DNA of 60,879 nt from a virus, in IMG/VR virus record IMGVR_UViG_3300046000_009431, positions 1-60,879 of that record, one strand, 5' to 3'. Each line of letters starts with the position of its first letter. Within the stretch, counting starts at the first letter, position 1. The notes below the pieces were generated by a model, which did not search any database, had not been told where the DNA came from, and saw nothing but the letters and a program-made list of their open reading frames with translations. Below, one piece after another: positions 1-8,699 of the stretch. The position numbers were made by a program, and so were the translations under genes.

Positions 1-2
1 CA

Positions 3-2597
3 CAATGGGAAATTAGAGATGTTAATAGTAATACATCATATTATAAAATAACTACAAAAAATGAATTAGATGGAGCAAATACATTTTTAACAACATTGAT
101 TGGTAATAAATTTACTAATGCAGCAACATTCGGTAGCGATTTAACTGTTGCAGGTAATTTGGTTGTTAACGGATTAACAACTACAATTAATACAAATACA
201 TTATCTATTGATGATAAAAATATAACTCTTGGCGATGTTGCTTCATACACTTCAGTTACATTTACTTGCAGTAGTGGTTCTCCAATTATAGCTGTTACAT
301 CAACTGCTGGGTTAATTCCTGGAATGATTATTACTAAAACTGGCGGTCAAGCTACTCCTCCAGGTGGAGCGGCTACAATTGTTTCTGTTGATTCTACCAC
401 ACAAATTACTGTTAATGTTAATATAAACACAACTAGCGGAACGCAATTTGTTGGTGATATTGCCGGCGTCTCAGACTTAACTGCTAATAGCGGAGGTATC
501 ACATTAAAAGGCACAATCGACAAGACTTTTAATTGGGCAAATACAACTTTTTCTGCGTGGACTAGTTCCGAAAACATTGCATTAGCTAGTGGTAAATCTA
601 TTATACTTAATGGTTCTTCTTCTGGTATAACTACAGTACAACCAAGCGCGATTGCTGGGGGAGTTTTAACATTATCAGCTAATACTGGAACTGTAATATC
701 TACTGGTGATACTGGAACTGTAACTAACGCAATGTTAAATGGTTCTATCACAAACAATAAATTCGCAAATAGTTCTATAACTATTGGAACTACAAATATT
801 GCATTAGGTTCTTCTAATACTACATTAAGAGGAATTACAAACTTAACTTTTGCAAATACTATCAATTCAGGAAATACAGTTTCTTTGATTGCTGATAATA
901 TTGGTGGGAATAATATAATTATATTCCCGAATCAATCCGGAACAGTAATTCTTTCTGGAGCAACAGGAGCTCCAATTACTGCTGCTATGATTGCAAATAA
1001 TTCTATTGCAAATAATCATATTCATGATAATGCTGCTATTGCAACATATAAATTAGCTGCAAATTCAGTAACACTTGGAACTACTAAATTAAATTTAGGC
1101 GAATCAAGTAATTCAATTCAAAATATTGTTAATATAAAATTTGCAAATACTATCAATTCAGGAAATACAGTTTCTTTGATTGCTGATAATATTGGTGGGA
1201 ATAATATAATTATATTCCCGAATCAATCCGGAACAGTTGTACTTTCAGGCGGTGGTGGCGGCTCTAGTGGTGCATCAATTACTGCTGCTATGATTGCAAA
1301 TAATTCTATTGCAAATAATCATATTCATGATAATGCTGCTATTGCAACATATAAATTAGCTGCAAATTCTATATCTGGAATATATTTGGGTAACAATTTA
1401 AATGCGTTAGCTAATGGTACTGGATTAACTTGGTCAACTGGAACAAATTATAATGGTTCAGCTGCTGCAACTTTAGCAATAGATTCTACCGTTGTTGCTT
1501 CTAAATCTGGCAAATTAAGTCAATTTGCATCAACAACTAGTTCTGAATTCCTTGGAATTATTAGTGACAAACAAGGAACTGGTCCATTAGTTGCAAATAA
1601 TAGCCCAACATTAACTACTCCTAATATTGGTGTAGCTACTGGAACATCTTTATCATTATCAGGCGATTTATCAGCTAGAAATTTAACTATTAGCGGAACT
1701 ACGACAACAATTAATTCAAGTACATTATCTATTGATGATAAAAATATTACTCTAGGTGATGCAGCTGGAATTCCAAATTTAACATTTATTTGTACTGCGG
1801 GTTCTGCAGTTTTAACTGTTGCATCAACTGCTGGAATGATTCCCGGAATGATTCTTACAAAAGATTCTGGCCAAGCTATACCGCCAGCTGGAGCAACAAT
1901 TGTATCTATTAATTCTGACACACAAATTACTATTAGCGGAACGGTTAATGCATCTGGTGGAACTCAATTTGTAGGGCATTTTGATGGATATACTGATGCA
2001 ACTGCTGATCAAGGTGGTATTACATTAAAAGGTACAACCGAAAAAACTATAATATATTCCACTGCTGCAGTAGGCGGAGCTAGTGCATGGAGATTTTCAG
2101 AAAATATTGATTTAGTTACTGGAAAATCGTTTAATATTAATAATACGTTAATTGCTAACTCAACACATTTAGGTGCTTTATCTGGCTCATCGATAACTAA
2201 TGTAACTGCAAAAGGTTTATCTGCTAATTCTGATATTTCAACATATAGAGAGAAAGTTACTGATATAACTATTAGTTCAGGCGGAGTTACTAATATAGAT
2301 GTAAGTGCTGGTAATATTTTTAATATAACACTTAGCTCTGGAATTGCAAGTCCAGTTGCTTTAAATTTAAATAACTATAATGTTGGTAGTGGATATACAC
2401 GACCAATAACATTAATAATTAAACAACCAGCGACAAGCTCAGGAAAGCTTGTTACTGTAAATGGAGCTAAATATACTGATGGGATTGCTCCAATTTTATC
2501 AACCGCTGCCAATGCTATGGATGTATTAACCTATTGGTCTATAGATAATGGTACAAACTGGTTTGGTACTTTTGCCATGGCTGGCATTATAATTTAA
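3..2597 (+). CDS. Tail-fibre-like structural protein, 5' end outside window
   Basis: The reading frame is open from base 3 with no start before the window edge, so this is the C-terminal 864 residues of a longer protein. An in-frame TTG at 96 has no ribosome binding site and the frame continues upstream of it. The protein is low in charge and rich in Gly, Ser, Thr, Asn and Ile, like beta-rich phage fibres. A unit of about 110 residues containing LSIDDKNITLGD occurs twice (bases about 160-530 and 1660-2040). The middle (849-1369) holds a recent tandem duplication. The end (about 2260-2590) is a separate non-repeated domain. Followed by two virion-type genes. Fibre is inferred from composition and position; no receptor-binding fold is recognised. 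Confidence 0.7.
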   Translation, partial: QWEIRDVNSNTSYYKITTKNELDGANTFLTTLIGNKFTNAATFGSDLTVAGNLVVNGLTTTINTNTLSIDDKNITLGDVASYTSVTFTCSSGSPIIAVTSTAGLIPGMIITKTGGQATPPGGAATIVSVDSTTQITVNVNINTTSGTQFVGDIAGVSDLTANSGGITLKGTIDKTFNWANTTFSAWTSSENIALASGKSIILNGSSSGITTVQPSAIAGGVLTLSANTGTVISTGDTGTVTNAMLNGSITNNKFANSSITIGTTNIALGSSNTTLRGITNLTFANTINSGNTVSLIADNIGGNNIIIFPNQSGTVILSGATGAPITAAMIANNSIANNHIHDNAAIATYKLAANSVTLGTTKLNLGESSNSIQNIVNIKFANTINSGNTVSLIADNIGGNNIIIFPNQSGTVVLSGGGGGSSGASITAAMIANNSIANNHIHDNAAIATYKLAANSISGIYLGNNLNALANGTGLTWSTGTNYNGSAAATLAIDSTVVASKSGKLSQFASTTSSEFLGIISDKQGTGPLVANNSPTLTTPNIGVATGTSLSLSGDLSARNLTISGTTTTINSSTLSIDDKNITLGDAAGIPNLTFICTAGSAVLTVASTAGMIPGMILTKDSGQAIPPAGATIVSINSDTQITISGTVNASGGTQFVGHFDGYTDATADQGGITLKGTTEKTIIYSTAAVGGASAWRFSENIDLVTGKSFNINNTLIANSTHLGALSGSSITNVTAKGLSANSDISTYREKVTDITISSGGVTNIDVSAGNIFNITLSSGIASPVALNLNNYNVGSGYTRPITLIIKQPATSSGKLVTVNGAKYTDGIAPILSTAANAMDVLTYWSIDNGTNWFGTFAMAGIII
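849..946 (+). repeat. 98-nt exact direct repeat, copy 1 (copy 2 at 1140-1237)
   Basis: Bases 849-946 and 1140-1237 are identical, offset by 291. Both lie in the fibre gene in the same frame and encode the same 32-residue segment beginning FANTINSG. Silent drift is absent, so the duplication is recent or kept identical by recombination. Confidence 0.95.
973..1066 (+). repeat. 94-nt exact direct repeat, copy 1 (copy 2 at 1276-1369)
   Basis: Bases 973-1066 and 1276-1369 are identical, offset by 303. The two repeat pairs are parts of one duplicated unit of about 300 bp. The 12-nt difference in offset corresponds to an extra glycine-rich linker (GGGGSSG) in the second copy. Confidence 0.95.
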
Positions 2598-2623
2598 CGT
2601 TTCTTTTAATAAGGAGAAAATTT

Positions 2624-2971
2624 ATGACATTAAGATTAATTGACGAAGTTTATTTGTATACATCTTCTCAACCAGAAGATGCGTTAACAAACAGAGAATT
2701 AGTTTCTTGGTTTGACCATTCTGGTATTCCATATATTCATTTATCATATGGAAATGATAATCACGAAGAGGTTTTAACTGCAGTAAATACTTGGTGGCGA
2801 CACGATATTGACACTGGAATTTTACAAGAACCTCTTACGGGATTTCCATTTGTGGTATATACGGAATCGCATTCAGATAAACCAATATCATATTTACCAA
2901 GAAAATATATTACAACTAAAGAAAATATAGTTGAACAATTACCTTCTCTTTATTCATTAGGTAGAGATTAA
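2624..2971 (+). CDS. Hypothetical protein, possible thioredoxin-like fold
   Basis: 115 residues, preceded by AAGGAG. No family is recognised with confidence. The pattern strand (EVYLYTSS), helix, strand (IPYIHLSY), helix, then FPFVVYTE is compatible with a glutaredoxin-like fold, with a proline where such proteins carry a cis-Pro. There is no CxxC pair, so redox activity is not supported. It lies between two putative adhesion/fibre genes and may be a virion accessory or assembly protein; that is inference from position only. Confidence 0.75.
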   Translation: MTLRLIDEVYLYTSSQPEDALTNRELVSWFDHSGIPYIHLSYGNDNHEEVLTAVNTWWRHDIDTGILQEPLTGFPFVVYTESHSDKPISYLPRKYITTKENIVEQLPSLYSLGRD

Positions 2972-2982
2972 AAGGATAAAAA

Positions 2983-5493
2983 ATGCCAATTGGTATCGGA
3001 ACACAAATTAGAAGAACCATAGTTAATGCAGGAACAACAACTATAAGCATTGGCTCAGGGAATCAAGCATTTCCATTTGGGGTTAATTCAGTTAAAGTTA
3101 ATATGAGTGGAAATCCAGGAACAGCTGGCATTGCAGGTAAAGGAGGATCAGCAGGATTAGCTGGTCCTGGAAGTTGCGGTGGAGCTGGAGGTCCTGGAGG
3201 AGCTGCAGGTAAAGGCGGTAAAGGAGCTTGCGGTGGTCCTGGAGGTTGCGGTGGAGCTGGAGGTACTGCTGGCATTGCAGGTAAAGGCGGTAAAGGAGCT
3301 TGCGGTGGTCCAGGAGGCGCAGGAAGTGCCGGAGGAACTGGGGGAGCTGGAGGTACTGCAGGAGCATATTTAGGGTTAGGGGTGTTAGGTGGTCCTGGAG
3401 GTTGCGGTGGAGCTGCAGGTAAAGGTGGAGCTGGCGGAACTGCAGGAACTGCAGGAAAAGCCAGTTGCGGTCCAGCTGGACTTGGTGGTCCAGGAGGCGG
3501 AGCAGGAGGAGGATCTTCATCTATTTCCTGCGGCTCATATTCGCCCACTAAATTTATTTTTACTGGAACTGGTGGAGCAGGAGGAGCATCTTGCTGGCAC
3601 GCAGGAGCAGCAGGTGGAACTGGATCTATATATTCTCCTACTCCAGTAGCTATTTTAGGGGGATATGGAGGATTCGCATATGGTGCAACTGGAACTTTAT
3701 ATGGCAGTCCTGGAGAAGTTACTACAGGTAGAGGTGGAACATACGGTAAAGCTACTACTGCATGCTCGGTAACTTATTCAAGCGGAAATAGAGGAACTGC
3801 TGGGGGAACAACATTAAATTCTAGTTTTTGCTGTTCTAATTCGTCTTATACGAATATTGCTGGAGCACAAGGCGGGGGCGGAGCTGGCGGAGCAGCATTT
3901 CGTTGGAAATCTAATTGTTGGTATTCAACTGGTGGAGGAGGCGGAGGTGGAGCTGGATCTCCAGGAGGAGCAGGAGTTGCAGGTTCAGTATGGGGCGCAG
4001 GAAAAGGCGGAGCTGGTAGCGCGGGAGCTGCTGGCTCCCCTGGAAAATGCGCTCCAAATACTTTTACTTACGTCTTATGTCCAGTAAATTCAACATATTT
4101 TTGCGGAAGTTGCAGGGGTTATGCCGGCGGATTTGGAGTAGCTGGAGCTAATGCTGCTTTAGATGGTTCTTGTGCGCCAAACACATGGGCATTAACTTGC
4201 CCATCAAATAGCGTTCAATTTTATGGAAATTGTAGAGGTTATGCTGGAACAAAAGGTACAGAAGGAGGTTGCGGTACTAATGGTATATGCGCTCCAAATT
4301 CTTGGCTTGTAACTTGCCCAACAAACGGGCTTACTCATTATGGGTGGTATAAAGGTTTTGTTGGTACTGCAGGAGCTCCTGGTATCGATGGTTCTTGCGC
4401 TACCAGTTGTGCTCCAAATACGTGGACTTCTTGTTCTGGAAATTCTGGAAATGCCGGAACTCCAGGAACTGATGGAAATCAATCTTCTATTTTTTGTATA
4501 ATTGCTAAAGGAGGAACTGCTGGTACTGCAACTGCTGGAACTCCAGGAACCGCAGGAACTAAAGGCACGAAAGGAGCTAAAGGAGCTAAAGGTTATACTG
4601 GTAATGCAGGAGCTTGTGGTAATGTAGGGTTTGCAAGTACATATAAAGGCGCAAAAGGGTCTAAAGGATCTAAAGGTACTGATGGCACCTATGGATTCGC
4701 CGGATATAAAGGATTAAAAGGAGTAAAAGGCGCCAAAGGTTACACGGGAAATAATGGATGTACCGGAGGTAAAGGATATAAAGGAACAAAAGGCTCTCCT
4801 GGTGGACAAGGTGTAACTGGATGTCCAGGTAATGATGGAACAGCTGCTATTGCTGGGGTAGGTACTGCAGGAAATTGGGGAGGAGGCGGAGCTGGAGGCT
4901 ATGCAGGTTCTATATTCAATTCCAAATTATATGTACCAACAGTTTTTGGTAGCGATGGAGCAACATATCCAGGAGGCGGAGCTGGAGGTATCGGAAAAGC
5001 GTGCGTAGGTCAATCAATGACAGGTTCTCCAGGAACTGCAGGAACTGTTGGCGTTTCAACTCAAGGAAAAGCTGGAACTGTTGGCGCAACCGGAAAAGAT
5101 GGTAATGCAGGAACTCCTGGATGTATAGGTTTAAGGGGTAACGTAGGACCTGCAGGAAATCAAGGAAAAGATGGAAGTGCTGGAACTCCAGGAACTGCTG
5201 GAAATGCCGGAACTCCCGGAAAAGATGGAACTCCTGGATCAGTTGGAAGCGTAGGTCTTAAAGGTGCATCAGGAACTCCAGGTAATACTGGGGCTGATGG
5301 AAATTCAGGAAAAAATGGATGCATAGGTCTTAAAGGCGCATCCGGATCTGCAGGATCCCCAGGAAAAGATGGTAGCGCAAATTGCGGGGGGGCTGCAGAT
5401 ACGCTTAGTTGCGTTAGCGCAAAAATTTCTTCTAGAGTTTCATATCCATATGTTGCTGCGCAAAAAATTACCGTTTCATGGCCAAGACAATAA
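2983..5493 (+). CDS. Glycine-rich, collagen-like, cysteine-containing fibre protein
   Basis: 836 residues with ribosome site AAGGA. After about 40 ordinary residues most of the protein is Gly-rich: GAGGPGG-type runs (about 40-175), a middle part with four copies of a 40-residue Cys repeat (356-490), then Gly-X-Y stretches with Lys often in Y (GAKGAKGYTG, about 520-610) and more GTPGTAG/GKDG collagen-like blocks to about 800. It ends in a short non-repeated segment. I count about 34 cysteines, unusual for a phage fibre. The DNA is visibly richer in GC than its neighbours because of glycine codons. Likely a surface fibre or decoration protein. The three oxygenase genes just downstream could act on its Pro or Lys residues (inference). 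Confidence 0.8.
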   Translation: MPIGIGTQIRRTIVNAGTTTISIGSGNQAFPFGVNSVKVNMSGNPGTAGIAGKGGSAGLAGPGSCGGAGGPGGAAGKGGKGACGGPGGCGGAGGTAGIAGKGGKGACGGPGGAGSAGGTGGAGGTAGAYLGLGVLGGPGGCGGAAGKGGAGGTAGTAGKASCGPAGLGGPGGGAGGGSSSISCGSYSPTKFIFTGTGGAGGASCWHAGAAGGTGSIYSPTPVAILGGYGGFAYGATGTLYGSPGEVTTGRGGTYGKATTACSVTYSSGNRGTAGGTTLNSSFCCSNSSYTNIAGAQGGGGAGGAAFRWKSNCWYSTGGGGGGGAGSPGGAGVAGSVWGAGKGGAGSAGAAGSPGKCAPNTFTYVLCPVNSTYFCGSCRGYAGGFGVAGANAALDGSCAPNTWALTCPSNSVQFYGNCRGYAGTKGTEGGCGTNGICAPNSWLVTCPTNGLTHYGWYKGFVGTAGAPGIDGSCATSCAPNTWTSCSGNSGNAGTPGTDGNQSSIFCIIAKGGTAGTATAGTPGTAGTKGTKGAKGAKGYTGNAGACGNVGFASTYKGAKGSKGSKGTDGTYGFAGYKGLKGVKGAKGYTGNNGCTGGKGYKGTKGSPGGQGVTGCPGNDGTAAIAGVGTAGNWGGGGAGGYAGSIFNSKLYVPTVFGSDGATYPGGGAGGIGKACVGQSMTGSPGTAGTVGVSTQGKAGTVGATGKDGNAGTPGCIGLRGNVGPAGNQGKDGSAGTPGTAGNAGTPGKDGTPGSVGSVGLKGASGTPGNTGADGNSGKNGCIGLKGASGSAGSPGKDGSANCGGAADTLSCVSAKISSRVSYPYVAAQKITVSWPRQ
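4048..4530 (+). repeat. Four tandem 40-residue cysteine repeats (CAPN-T/S-W/F units)
   Basis: CAPNTF, CAPNTW, CAPNSW and CAPNTW begin at bases 4048, 4171, 4288 and 4408, a spacing of 41, 39 and 40 codons. The first three units continue with a CP-x-N motif and then an aromatic/Gly-rich stretch such as YGNCRGYAG. The cysteines recur in register, suggesting a repeated disulfide-linked or metal-binding module. The last unit is shortened. Confidence 0.8.
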
Positions 5494-5517
5494 TTAAATT
5501 ACAAAGGAATTAAATAG

Positions 5518-5790
5518 ATGAAAAAATATGAATATACATATAAAATAAAAGATATTAATATAGCCGAAAATGCTCTTCTTGTTGAATATATGGCTACAGA
5601 TGAATCTTTAACATCATATACTCTTCATATTCCTTCCTATATACTGAATGAAGATGAAACGAGAAAAACTATTGACGAAGTTATTAAATTTTGCGCTCCT
5701 CATGGTAGATGGGAATCTCAAGAAATTTTAGTTGAACAATATAATGATATTTTACATAAAACTGAACTGGTGCCTATACAAAATGCTTGA
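5518..5790 (+). CDS. Hypothetical protein (90 aa)
   Basis: Acidic protein of 90 residues with ribosome site AGGAA. No recognised family. The first two-thirds looks beta-rich (YEYTYKIKDINI, LLVEYMATDE) followed by a helix containing EDETRKTIDEVIKF. Its last codons overlap the start of the next gene (ATG at 5783, stop at 5788-5790), so the two are probably translationally coupled. Position after the fibre genes suggests a small accessory or chaperone role, but nothing in the sequence proves it. Confidence 0.75.
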   Translation: MKKYEYTYKIKDINIAENALLVEYMATDESLTSYTLHIPSYILNEDETRKTIDEVIKFCAPHGRWESQEILVEQYNDILHKTELVPIQNA

Positions 5791-6385
5791 AATACAAAAT
5801 AATGGTATTGCTATATTTGACAATGCCTTTAGTGACGAATATTGCGATCAAGTTATAAATTTTTTTGAATGGTCGCAAAAAAATAATAGAACATGGAATA
5901 GATTACAATCAGAAAATGCTCAAGAAATATATAAAAATGATATATCAGCTTCGCTGCATGCATCAATAAATGAAAGATATTTTTCATCAGATAACACCAA
6001 TTTAGTTGCTGAATTTAATGATACGTTTTTTGATGTTTGGTATGCAGAATATTTAAAATATTTTTCGACATTAAATACTGCAGAAAAGCATGGTATTTTT
6101 GCACACAAAATACAAAAAACTTCTCCTGGAGGAGGATATCATTTATGGCATTTCGAAGCCGGAGGATTAATTACTTCCAGAAGATTAGGTGCATATATTT
6201 TATATTTAAACGACATTGATGTTGGGGGAGAAACTGAATTTCTATATCTTCGTCAACGAATAGAACCGAAAAAAGGAAGATTGGTAATTTTTCCTTCTGG
6301 ATACGTATTTACACATAGAGGAAACCCTCCGTTAACTAGCGATAAATATATAATGACGGGTTGGTTGGAGTATATGGGAGGATGA
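5783..6385 (+). CDS. 2OG-Fe(II) oxygenase, prolyl-4-hydroxylase-like
   Basis: 200 residues. ATG 5783 is chosen because it overlaps the preceding stop and starts the conserved domain; a TTG 51 bases upstream is less likely. The double-stranded beta-helix motifs are visible: YHLWHFE with His123 and Glu125 as likely iron ligands (HxE rather than HxD), GRLVIFPSGYVFTHRG with distal His178, then Lys188 near the 2-oxoglutarate site and GWL. The family hydroxylates protein side chains (P4H type) with Fe(II), O2 and 2-oxoglutarate. First of three consecutive oxygenase genes, overlapping the next by ATGA. The substrate is unknown; the collagen-like protein upstream is a plausible target. Confidence 0.85.
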   Translation: MLEIQNNGIAIFDNAFSDEYCDQVINFFEWSQKNNRTWNRLQSENAQEIYKNDISASLHASINERYFSSDNTNLVAEFNDTFFDVWYAEYLKYFSTLNTAEKHGIFAHKIQKTSPGGGYHLWHFEAGGLITSRRLGAYILYLNDIDVGGETEFLYLRQRIEPKKGRLVIFPSGYVFTHRGNPPLTSDKYIMTGWLEYMGG

Positions 6386-6978
6386 GCAAATATTTATTTC
6401 ACCCTATTGTAACAAAAAATCAAGATATTGGAGATTATGTTTTCTGGCAACAAGGGTTTAGCGATAAGGATATTAATGCTATTATTGCATTAGGAGAAAA
6501 TAGAAACCCAATACAAGCAACTATAGATAGAAATAGAGTTGTTAGGGATATTAGAGTTTCAAATACTTCATGGATAGATTTACAAGAAGATTCAGTTTGG
6601 TTATATGATAGAATATGTGATATTGTATGTAAATTAAATTATCAATACTATAAATTTGATTTAAGCGGGTTTTATGAACATATGCAATTTACTATATATG
6701 AAGGTAATGAATTAGGGCATTATGATTGGCATTTAGACAATAATTTAAATTCAGATTCTCCGCCAAGAAAATTATCTTTTGTTTTACAATTATCAGATCC
6801 AAACGATTATGAAGGCGGCGATTTACAATTAATGCATTCAACAAATCCCGTAACTGTAAAAAAAGAAAAAGGGTTAGTAGTTGTTTTTCCAAGTTTTACT
6901 TTACATAGAGTGACTCCAGTAACAAAAGGAATTAGAAAAACCTTAGTTGTTTGGGTGACTGGACCATCATTTAGATAA
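6382..6978 (+). CDS. 2OG-Fe(II) oxygenase, PiuC/PKHD-like
   Basis: 198 residues from ATG 6382, which overlaps the previous stop (ATGA). An upstream TTG would bury the start in the preceding gene. Key motifs are GHYDWHLDN (His117 and Asp119), YEGGDLQL, and FTLHRVTPVTKGIRK with distal His175 and the 2OG-binding Arg. This arrangement matches the PiuC/PKHD-type Fe(II) dioxygenases rather than the gene upstream, so the two are not a simple tandem duplication. Probably a protein or small-molecule hydroxylase; the target is unknown. Confidence 0.88.
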   Translation: MSKYLFHPIVTKNQDIGDYVFWQQGFSDKDINAIIALGENRNPIQATIDRNRVVRDIRVSNTSWIDLQEDSVWLYDRICDIVCKLNYQYYKFDLSGFYEHMQFTIYEGNELGHYDWHLDNNLNSDSPPRKLSFVLQLSDPNDYEGGDLQLMHSTNPVTVKKEKGLVVVFPSFTLHRVTPVTKGIRKTLVVWVTGPSFR

Positions 6979-6991
6979 AGAGATTTATATT

Positions 6992-7672
6992 ATGAAAAAA
7001 CCAAAAATATCCAGAAGAAGAAATACACATCAATATAAAAAAACTAATCAAATAGAATTAGAAACTTTTTTATATTTCCCGACAGCGATTCATGCAACAA
7101 ATCTTCCTGAGTTTTTGGATGTAGCCAATAAAGTATCTAAAGAGTTTCTAGGAAAACAAAAAGAAGAAATTAATGATGTTTATCCTGTTCGTATGACTGG
7201 TCAGATATATAATGACGAAAGATTATCTGAATTATGCGATGCAATATTAGATCTTGGATGGAATGTTTTAGATCAACAAGGTTATGATATGCAACATTTT
7301 AGAGTTATATTAACCGAAATGTGGGTTCAACAACACCACAAATACTCTTTAATGGAGCATCATGTACATGGAGGAGATCAACTTGTTGGATTTTATTTTC
7401 TTAAAGCGCCAAAAAATGGTTCAAAACCTATTTTTTATGACCCAAGACCAGCAAAAGTAATTACAGATTTACCATTAAAACCTTCAGCAGAAATTAATGC
7501 AGCAACAAATATTATAAATTTTGATGCAACTCCAGGAAGAATGTTTATCACAAATTCATTTCTTCCGCATTCGTTTTCAAAAAACGCTTCTAATGAACCA
7601 ACTGAATTTATACATTTTAATTTAAAGGTAGTTCCATATTTTAAAGAAACTTCTAATGTAGAAATTGTATGA
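6992..7672 (+). CDS. Putative 2OG-Fe(II) oxygenase (2OG-FeII_Oxy_5 type)
   Basis: 226 residues. The central block MEHHVHGGDQLVGFYFL followed by FYDPRP is the hallmark of the phage/bacterial oxygenase group with an HxH-type front motif (His124 and His126) and a distal His193 in LPHSF. The N-terminus is basic (KKPKISRRR). It is the third oxygenase in the row and again belongs to a different subfamily, so the cluster was assembled rather than duplicated. Family members are annotated as putative hydroxylases with unproven substrates. Confidence 0.8.
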   Translation: MKKPKISRRRNTHQYKKTNQIELETFLYFPTAIHATNLPEFLDVANKVSKEFLGKQKEEINDVYPVRMTGQIYNDERLSELCDAILDLGWNVLDQQGYDMQHFRVILTEMWVQQHHKYSLMEHHVHGGDQLVGFYFLKAPKNGSKPIFYDPRPAKVITDLPLKPSAEINAATNIINFDATPGRMFITNSFLPHSFSKNASNEPTEFIHFNLKVVPYFKETSNVEIV

Positions 7673-7893
7673 AATATCTTATAAGATTTAATAAAACTAG
7701 AGGTAAACCAAATAGAGGTACAATGGAACACGTTTGGCGAGTGTTTGAGGAAGAAAAAGAATATCTTGTTAAACATGTTGAAATTAATGTCCCATCATTT
7801 AGCGAAAGAACAGGCGAAGAATGGAATATTGCATGCGAAGGAATATTGACTTTAGATAGAGAAACGTCAACTGCAATTATAAATACAGAATAA
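7669..7893 (+). CDS. Hypothetical protein (74 aa)
   Basis: 74-residue protein whose ATG overlaps the upstream stop (ATGA). Charged and Arg/Glu-rich; includes RGTMEHVWRVFEEEKEYLVKH and ends in a beta-like stretch. Short proteins of this sort precede the neck genes in some T4-like phages, but I cannot name it. Coupled to the oxygenase operon; the next gene starts a new late transcription unit. Confidence 0.65.
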   Translation: MKYLIRFNKTRGKPNRGTMEHVWRVFEEEKEYLVKHVEINVPSFSERTGEEWNIACEGILTLDRETSTAIINTE

Positions 7894-7911
7894 CCTTTTT
7901 ACCGTCTCTGT

Positions 7912-7919
7912 TATAAATA
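7912..7919 (+). promoter_or_regulatory. T4-type late promoter (TATAAATA) for gp13
   Basis: Perfect TATAAATA 29 bases before the gp13 ATG, in a short intergenic gap. T4-type late promoters consist essentially of this -10 element, recognised by the gp55 sigma factor with the gp45 clamp, both encoded in this window. Confidence 0.8.
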
Positions 7920-7947
7920 ATATAATACTACATATAAGGAGTTTTAA

Positions 7948-8694
7948 ATGGCTCAAGTTACAACAAGAGACGAATTAAAAGATTATGCTCTAAGAAGATT
8001 AGGTGCTCCAGTTATCACTATCAATGTTGATGACGAACAATTAGAAGATAGAATTGATGATGCGATTCAATTTTATCAAGATTATCATTATGATGCTACA
8101 GAATCGTTTTTCTGGAAGCACGAAATCACCCAACAAGACGTTGATCAAAAATATTTTACTATTGATCCGGGAATTTTAGGTATTACTAGAATTTTTGCGT
8201 TAAATGAAACTATTACTAAAAATAATATGTTTGATTTAAGATATCAACTTCGTCTTCATGAATTATACGATTTTACATCAACATCATATACTAATTTCTC
8301 CATTACAATGCAACATCTCCAAAATTTAAGTGAAATGTTTACTGGGGAAGTTCCAATTAGATTTCAACGTCATACTGGAAGATTATATGTAGATTGGGGA
8401 TGGGGTTCATCACAGATTCCAGTTGGGTCAATGGTTGTTGCTGAAGGATATAAAGCAATTGACCCAGAAACTTTTGAAAGCGTTTATAATGACCGTTGGC
8501 TAAAAGAATATGTTACCGCATTGTTTAAACGTCAATGGGGCGATAATATGAAAAAGTTTGGCGGTATTCAGCTTCCAGGTGGATTAACTTTAAATGGTAA
8601 AGAAACTTTTGATGAAGCAATATCAGATATACAAAGATTAGAAAATGAAATGCAAGATAGATATGAATTGCCAGTTCAATTTTTAGTTGGATAA
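7948..8694 (+). CDS. gp13: Neck protein gp13
   Basis: 248 residues, ribosome site AAGGAG. The start TTRDELKDYALRRLGAPVI and the following NVDDEQLEDRIDDAI are characteristic of T4 gp13, a head-closure/neck protein that with gp14 seals the portal after packaging and receives the tail. Length is close to T4 gp13 (about 300 residues), slightly short. First gene of the neck-tail-head block and immediately followed by gp14. Confidence 0.93.
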   Translation: MAQVTTRDELKDYALRRLGAPVITINVDDEQLEDRIDDAIQFYQDYHYDATESFFWKHEITQQDVDQKYFTIDPGILGITRIFALNETITKNNMFDLRYQLRLHELYDFTSTSYTNFSITMQHLQNLSEMFTGEVPIRFQRHTGRLYVDWGWGSSQIPVGSMVVAEGYKAIDPETFESVYNDRWLKEYVTALFKRQWGDNMKKFGGIQLPGGLTLNGKETFDEAISDIQRLENEMQDRYELPVQFLVG

Positions 8695-8699
8695 TTATT

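Noticed and set aside
96-98. TTG as the start of the first gene
   Set aside because: The frame is open upstream to base 3 with similar composition and there is no ribosome site, so the gene begins before the window.
849-1369. CRISPR or other spaced repeat array
   Set aside because: The repeats are in-frame parts of one coding sequence, only two copies of unequal long units.
347-2012. Minus-strand frames under the fibre gene
   Set aside because: Hydrophobic repetitive translations mirroring the Thr/Asn repeats of the real gene; no ribosome sites or promoters.
3063-3548. Long Pro-rich minus-strand frame opposite the glycine-rich gene
   Set aside because: It is the complement of GGN codons (giving Pro) and has no start context. 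The other strand is clearly coding.
7878-7885. Additional TATAAATA upstream of gp13
   Set aside because: It lies in the coding end of the 74-residue gene, and a better placed copy is 34 bases downstream.
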